From: an uncultured Clostridia bacterium
GTDB lineage: Bacteria; Bacillota; Clostridia; UBA1381
DNA length: 44,106 bases
Direction of reading: 5' to 3'
Assembly (NCBI GenBank): GCA_944391225.1
Contig: CALXSS010000010.1
Coordinates: forward strand, 1-44,106
Position numbers and translations under genes: made by a program. How positions within the stretch are numbered: position 1 is the first letter of the stretch; each line of letters begins with the position of its first letter. Under the pieces are notes generated by a model. That model did not search any database. It was not told the origin of the DNA and was given only the letters and a program-made list of their open reading frames with translations. This document shows positions 40,308 through 44,106 of this stretch, piece after piece.

Positions 40308-42659
40308 TTATCCGCCTATTTGATTATTATAGTCGATCATCTTGCTTACAAGCGACGCAGCCTCTGCGCGCTTAGAAAGAGCGTTAGGCTTTATTGTATT
40401 ATCCTCATAGCCGTTTATAAGCCCGAGCGCCGTAAGCTTGCCTACAGACGACTGAGCCCACGTAGGTATGTCTGAGGAATCGGCATAATTGAGGACCGTG
40501 TTTTCATCCTCGCTGAGAGTTCTGCCCATTATTGTGAATGACTCTGCTCTGGTTATATTGTCATCCGGATCAAAATAATACGTTTTGCCGTTATCATCTG
40601 TCCTGCCCTGGATATATCCCAGGCTCACCATTGCTTTCACATAATTGACAGCCCATTCCTGTATCTGATCGGCATCGGTAAAATTCAGCTCCACATCAGC
40701 ATACTGTGTTTCGTCTATACCAAGACTCTTGCACATTATCGCTGCATACTGTATCCTTGTGATGTTTGCATCTGGCTTGAATACCATAACTCCGTTTTCG
40801 TCAAAGCCGTTTATTATTCCAAGCTCCGCCATGTTGTTCACAACATCATCAGCCCAATGCCCGAGCATATCCGCAAACAGCTCCTTTTCCGCAACAGTTA
40901 CCGGTATTACCTTTTCGGTCCCACCCATAGATACGCGTATTGAGCCGCCCTCGCCGTCAAGATCGATTATAGCCGCTCTGCCGTCCTCATCGACAGTACC
41001 GATGTTTCCGTCAGCCTCCCACAGGAACAAGCTTGGATATGACTCAAGCCTGATACCGTTTACATATGCCGCAGCCTCAAGATCTACGTTGAACATACCG
41101 TCCTCGGCAACTGTAAGCTCTGTTACCTCGCTTCCGGTGCTCTCGTCATACACGCGTATCTCATCCGGCTGCTCATACACAGCAAAATCAAACGTTTTGC
41201 TGTAGCTTTCGCCAACTACATTGACATACGTCATTCCTGTTCCCCTGAAGGTTATCAGCCCCGTATCATCAACTGTGGAATTTGCATCGCCTGTATTTTC
41301 AACAGTATATGTCACGCCTGTGAGCGAATCCATCTTATAGTTGCCCGTGTCGTACACCGAGGTAGCCTCAAGCTGCAAACTCGTTCCGGCAGCATAATTG
41401 CGGTTATCGTAATCACGCCACTCAACATACCACGGTATACCCGTCTGCTCGCGCATATCGCGCAGGAACAGATAATTCGCGCAGCTTCTGAGCGAGCCGT
41501 CAGACGGTTGATTCATAACACTGAACTCGCTTGTTCCGGGGAACACAGCGCCAATAGCTGTAGAGCCTCCGCCATCAAGATTTATAGCGTCTATACAGCC
41601 AAGCTCCTGCATACGCTTTGCTATCGTTGATATCTGCGCGCCATAGCTGTAGCCGCTCTGCCTGCCATCGAGTGTATACAATACAAGAGTTCCGTCAGCC
41701 TTAACTCCCACTGCTGTACGCGGAGATGCTCCCGCCTCAAAGCCGCTGCCAAGCGCCCAGTTGTTTATAAGCCTGCCGCCTATGGACGAGATCGCATACT
41801 CTGCCTCCGACCAGTCATACCGCTCTGCCCCGTATACTGAATTACGAAATGTTACAGTATTTCCCGGGGCAAGATTAGCGAGTAATGAGTAACAGTCCGC
41901 GTCGCCCTCAGGATCCATTACAAACACGTATTTTCCCTCAGGGATAGATATTTCGCCGTCATAGATAAATACCTCATCAACATTGAGCGTCAGCTCCGAA
42001 TCAAGCGACAGGTCTCCTGATACCGCTGAGCAGATAACATACAGAGCATTAAAGTTTGTTTTCGTTGTGCTGCCGTAATCATCTGTAAGCATGTATACCC
42101 ATGAAAAACCGTCCTGCGGCCACTTGTTCACATACTGTATGCTGATCTTCTTATCATTATATGTTAATGATGCGTCTATTCCCATCTTGTCAATAAACGC
42201 CGTGCCATCAGCTCTGAACCCGACAGCATCCTGAATACCGCTTTCCTTTGAATAGATCTCTCCGTCTATTATAGTATAGCCCATGGGTATGCCTGTCTTG
42301 GTAGAAAAATAATCGCCGTTTATACCCACAAGCGGTCTTAGATTATTCTGCGTCATATAGTCTGCTGCCGAGGTTATAGTCCTCTTTCCGTAGACGCTTG
42401 CCCCATTCACGACTACCGGAACGGCTTCCGCATTAGGAGTATATTCCACAAAATTCTCAGTCTGACTGCCTACCGAATCGGAATAGTATTCCACATGGTT
42501 ATATACCGCGCCGCCGCCCATATCGGTCTGCCACTGCTCTGTTATGGTACCGAGCACCTCAGCGCTTGCATTCACAGCAAACGAGCATACAAGCACAGCT
42601 GCAGCCACGCCCCTGAGCGATGAGCTTACGATCTTATGTTCTTTTAATTCCCGTTTCAA
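40308..42659 (-). CDS. SLH-anchored phosphodiester glycosidase (NAGPA domain)
   Basis: A 783-residue exported surface enzyme. Signal peptide at about 1-33, then a NAGPA (DUF2233) domain (about 100-400) with NGDYFSTKTGIPMGYTI, RTAVGVKADGTLVLYTLDGR and the active-site block AINLDGGGSTAI, a BIG2-like domain near 410-500, another beta module, and three SLH repeats at 593-783. NAGPA-type enzymes remove N-acetylglucosamine from phosphodiester linkages, so it may trim wall teichoic-like polymer or host glycans. The start is a TTG with a weak AAGGG ribosome site 11 bases upstream; no better start precedes the signal peptide. It lies 36 bp after the copper ATPase gene on the same strand. Confidence 0.85.
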   Translation of the reverse strand: MKRELKEHKIVSSSLRGVAAAVLVCSFAVNASAEVLGTITEQWQTDMGGGAVYNHVEYYSDSVGSQTENFVEYTPNAEAVPVVVNGASVYGKRTITSAADYMTQNNLRPLVGINGDYFSTKTGIPMGYTIIDGEIYSKESGIQDAVGFRADGTAFIDKMGIDASLTYNDKKISIQYVNKWPQDGFSWVYMLTDDYGSTTKTNFNALYVICSAVSGDLSLDSELTLNVDEVFIYDGEISIPEGKYVFVMDPEGDADCYSLLANLAPGNTVTFRNSVYGAERYDWSEAEYAISSIGGRLINNWALGSGFEAGASPRTAVGVKADGTLVLYTLDGRQSGYSYGAQISTIAKRMQELGCIDAINLDGGGSTAIGAVFPGTSEFSVMNQPSDGSLRSCANYLFLRDMREQTGIPWYVEWRDYDNRNYAAGTSLQLEATSVYDTGNYKMDSLTGVTYTVENTGDANSTVDDTGLITFRGTGMTYVNVVGESYSKTFDFAVYEQPDEIRVYDESTGSEVTELTVAEDGMFNVDLEAAAYVNGIRLESYPSLFLWEADGNIGTVDEDGRAAIIDLDGEGGSIRVSMGGTEKVIPVTVAEKELFADMLGHWADDVVNNMAELGIINGFDENGVMVFKPDANITRIQYAAIMCKSLGIDETQYADVELNFTDADQIQEWAVNYVKAMVSLGYIQGRTDDNGKTYYFDPDDNITRAESFTIMGRTLSEDENTVLNYADSSDIPTWAQSSVGKLTALGLINGYEDNTIKPNALSKRAEAASLVSKMIDYNNQIGG

Positions 42660-42695
42660 CCTACAATCAACCCTTCCGCATCACACCGCCGCGCA

Positions 42696-42905
42696 TTACT
42701 CAATGCCCGTCACTTCATAGCCAGCCGCAGTAACAGTATTTGTGAGCAGCTCATCTGACACATTGCCGCTTATCTCGACCACTGCCTGACCACCGTTATC
42801 GAGCGACACCTCAGCCTTAACGCCCTCTAAAGCGTTGAGAGCATCGCTTACGCGTCCTGTGCAATGCGGACACATCATACCGTTTATTTTTATTACCTTC
42901 TGCAT
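42696..42905 (-). CDS. internal in-frame start: free copper chaperone (CopZ-like)
   Basis: Within copA, an ATG at 42905 follows AAAGGAG (42915-42921) by 9 bases, as strong as the ribosome sites of independent genes here. Translation from it would give a 69-residue protein starting [20 protein letters not shown], a complete HMA copper chaperone with CPHC. The large ATPase continues through the same codons. This suggests two products from one frame: a tethered domain and a free chaperone. Whether initiation occurs there is not shown by sequence alone. Confidence 0.55.
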   Translation of the reverse strand: MQKVIKINGMMCPHCTGRVSDALNALEGVKAEVSLDNGGQAVVEISGNVSDELLTNTVTAAGYEVTGIE

Positions 42906-44106
42906 TTTTATCCTCTCCTTTCGATCTTCCTGTATTTGCTTTTTCTTTTTATCCGGATCAAAAAGCCTAAGCCGCAGAGCGTTTGTTACTACAAACACCG
43001 AGGAACAGCTCATTGCGAATGCTCCTATCATAGGACTTAACGCTATACCGAACGCGGGGAACAGTACTCCTGCCGCTATAGGTATGCCCGCCATATTATA
43101 GAAAAACGCCCAGAATAAATTCTGTTTGATATTACGGATAACCGCGCGGCTGAGCTTTACGGCACGTATAACATCCATAACATCATTGTGCATCAGGACT
43201 ATATCCGCTGACTCAATAGCAACATCAGTACCCGCGCCAATGGCTACTCCCACATCTGCGCGTACAAGCGCGGGAGCATCATTGATGCCGTCGCCAACCA
43301 TTGCAACGCAGCTCCCGCCCTGCTGCAGCTGGCGTATGTGCATATCCTTATCCGCAGGAAGCACCCCGGCTATGACCTCGTCTATACCGGCGTTTTTTGC
43401 AACCGCTTTAGCTGTTTTCTCGTTATCTCCCGTTATCATTATAGCACGGATACTCATTTTTTTCAACTCTTTTATTGTATCTGCGCTGTTTTCTTTAAGC
43501 CTGTCTGCCACAGCGATAGATCCTATATATTTTCCGCCGCGCGCAAAATACAGCTGTGTCTTTCCCTCAGCGGCAATCTGCTCCCTCTCGTCCGGTACTA
43601 TACCATTATCTCTCATAAGCCGCGCATTTCCGGCAAGGATCTCACTGCCGTTCACCACGCAGCGCAGCCCTCTGCCCTCAAGCTGTTCAAACTCCTCTGC
43701 CTCAGGTATGAGCATGCCTCCGCACCGCTCCATAACCGCCGCTGCCAAGGGATGCTCCGATTTAGCCTCTGCAGCCCCCGCTATAGAGAGCAGCTCCTCC
43801 TCAGCAACTCCTTCAGGCATTATATCCGTCACAGAAGGTCTGCCCTCAGTAATAGTTCCTGTTTTATCAAACACAACAGTATCTACATTATGAAGTGTTT
43901 CAAGAGCTTCAGCTGATTTTATAAGCACGCCCATATTCGCGCCTCTGCCTGTTCCAACCATGATCGCTGTGGGAGTAGCCAGACCAAGAGCGCACGGACA
44001 GGATATGACAAGCACTGATATCGCCATATTCAAAGCCATCGAAAAATCACGCGCTGCCGCCATCCACACTGCGAACGTGACTAACGCTATACCCATGACT
44101 ATCGGA
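42696..44106 (-). CDS. copA: copper P-type ATPase, 3' part, with C-terminal HMA domain
   Basis: The C-terminal part (about 470 residues) of a P1B-type ATPase that pumps copper out of the cell; the 5' end lies beyond the right edge, and the frame is open to the last base. Motifs in order: the metal-binding [10 protein letters not shown], the phosphorylation site [27 protein letters not shown], and [11 protein letters not shown]. After the last membrane segments a lysine-rich linker leads to a complete heavy-metal-associated domain with CPHC. This C-terminal domain is preceded by its own ribosome site and ATG in frame (separate entry). The ending looks like a fusion of copA with a downstream copZ. 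Confidence 0.93.
   Translation of the reverse strand, partial: PIVMGIALVTFAVWMAAARDFSMALNMAISVLVISCPCALGLATPTAIMVGTGRGANMGVLIKSAEALETLHNVDTVVFDKTGTITEGRPSVTDIMPEGVAEEELLSIAGAAEAKSEHPLAAAVMERCGGMLIPEAEEFEQLEGRGLRCVVNGSEILAGNARLMRDNGIVPDEREQIAAEGKTQLYFARGGKYIGSIAVADRLKENSADTIKELKKMSIRAIMITGDNEKTAKAVAKNAGIDEVIAGVLPADKDMHIRQLQQGGSCVAMVGDGINDAPALVRADVGVAIGAGTDVAIESADIVLMHNDVMDVIRAVKLSRAVIRNIKQNLFWAFFYNMAGIPIAAGVLFPAFGIALSPMIGAFAMSCSSVFVVTNALRLRLFDPDKKKKQIQEDRKERIKMQKVIKINGMMCPHCTGRVSDALNALEGVKAEVSLDNGGQAVVEISGNVSDELLTNTVTAAGYEVTGIE

Noticed and set aside
43126..43893. Plus-strand open frames opposite the copper ATPase
   Set aside because: Shadow frames with low-complexity Ser/Ala/Ile content and no ribosome sites; the minus-strand ATPase motifs explain the region.

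Overview
The window looks like a chromosomal segment of a spore-forming, anaerobic, Gram-positive member of the Clostridia (Eubacteriales), probably from an animal gut. The grounds are a Spo0A, a ribonuclease J, an RbgA-type GTPase, an [FeFe]-hydrogenase maturase (HydG) with its small TM1266-type regulator, sigma-A promoters with strong AGGAGG ribosome sites, DUF4364 and TraX genes, a choloylglycine-hydrolase family enzyme, and several S-layer homology (SLH) proteins. I see no insertion sequence, prophage, CRISPR array or integrase. The species cannot be named from sequence alone.

Layout. 1-1,370: a leftward consensus promoter whose untranslated leader runs off the left edge, a hairpin-rich spacer, and two overlapping XRE repressor-like genes. 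1,373-3,473: the leftward ribosomal operon rplU-rpmA-obg behind a consensus promoter and structured leader; L27 here lacks the usual Firmicutes N-terminal extension and the Prp protease gene is missing. 3,495-8,072: DUF1015 protein, a small membrane protein, a zinc-dependent phospholipase C-like protein, then spo0A divergent from an iron-sulfur flavoprotein-like gene, with a 0A box and a 12-bp dyad between them. 8,087-16,911: two divergent SLH proteins (one with a Thr/Pro/Ala tandem repeat), malic enzyme, and a polytopic glycosyltransferase-like protein. 17,326-19,978: a stand-alone PTS Enzyme I N-terminal half, and RNase J. 20,145-25,207 (leftward): rplS, lepB, rbgA, then an MBOAT/DHHW pair for surface-polymer O-acylation. 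25,291-29,045: bioY-bioB-bioD-bioA, tightly coupled, behind two dyads that overlap the promoter. 29,100-32,962: a 38-bp perfect palindrome, DUF4364 protein, an exported amidase, TraX, and a PepSY/stalk-domain protein. 32,970-34,768: hydG divergent from the TM1266-type regulator with a dyad over the promoter. 34,863-38,797: a choloylglycine hydrolase-like enzyme, an exported flavodoxin-like lipoprotein, an aldo/keto reductase with an in-frame internal deletion, a MerR and a LysR regulator. 39,126-39,403: tRNA-Leu(GAG) with twin terminators and phased T-tracts upstream of its promoter. 39,439-44,106: ZIP metal transporter, an SLH-anchored phosphodiester glycosidase-like protein, and the 3' part of a copper P-type ATPase whose C-terminal chaperone domain carries its own ribosome site.

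How the genes fit together. The envelope is the main theme: SLH proteins, signal peptidase I, an amidase, polymer acylation and a polytopic glycosyltransferase-like protein. Housekeeping ribosome assembly (Obg, RbgA, L19, L21, L27) and RNA decay (RNase J) are interleaved. The biotin genes cover uptake plus the last three biosynthetic steps but not the early ones, which suggests growth on biotin or a precursor such as 7-keto-8-aminopelargonate, or early genes elsewhere. The strongest candidates for something undescribed are the nested copper chaperone inside copA, the compact tandem operators of the biotin operon, the Prp-independent L27, the exported stalk-flavodoxin lipoprotein, the orphan Enzyme I N-domain, and several well-defined palindromes or dyads in divergent or operon-leading promoters. 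No single large new defence or biosynthetic system is apparent.
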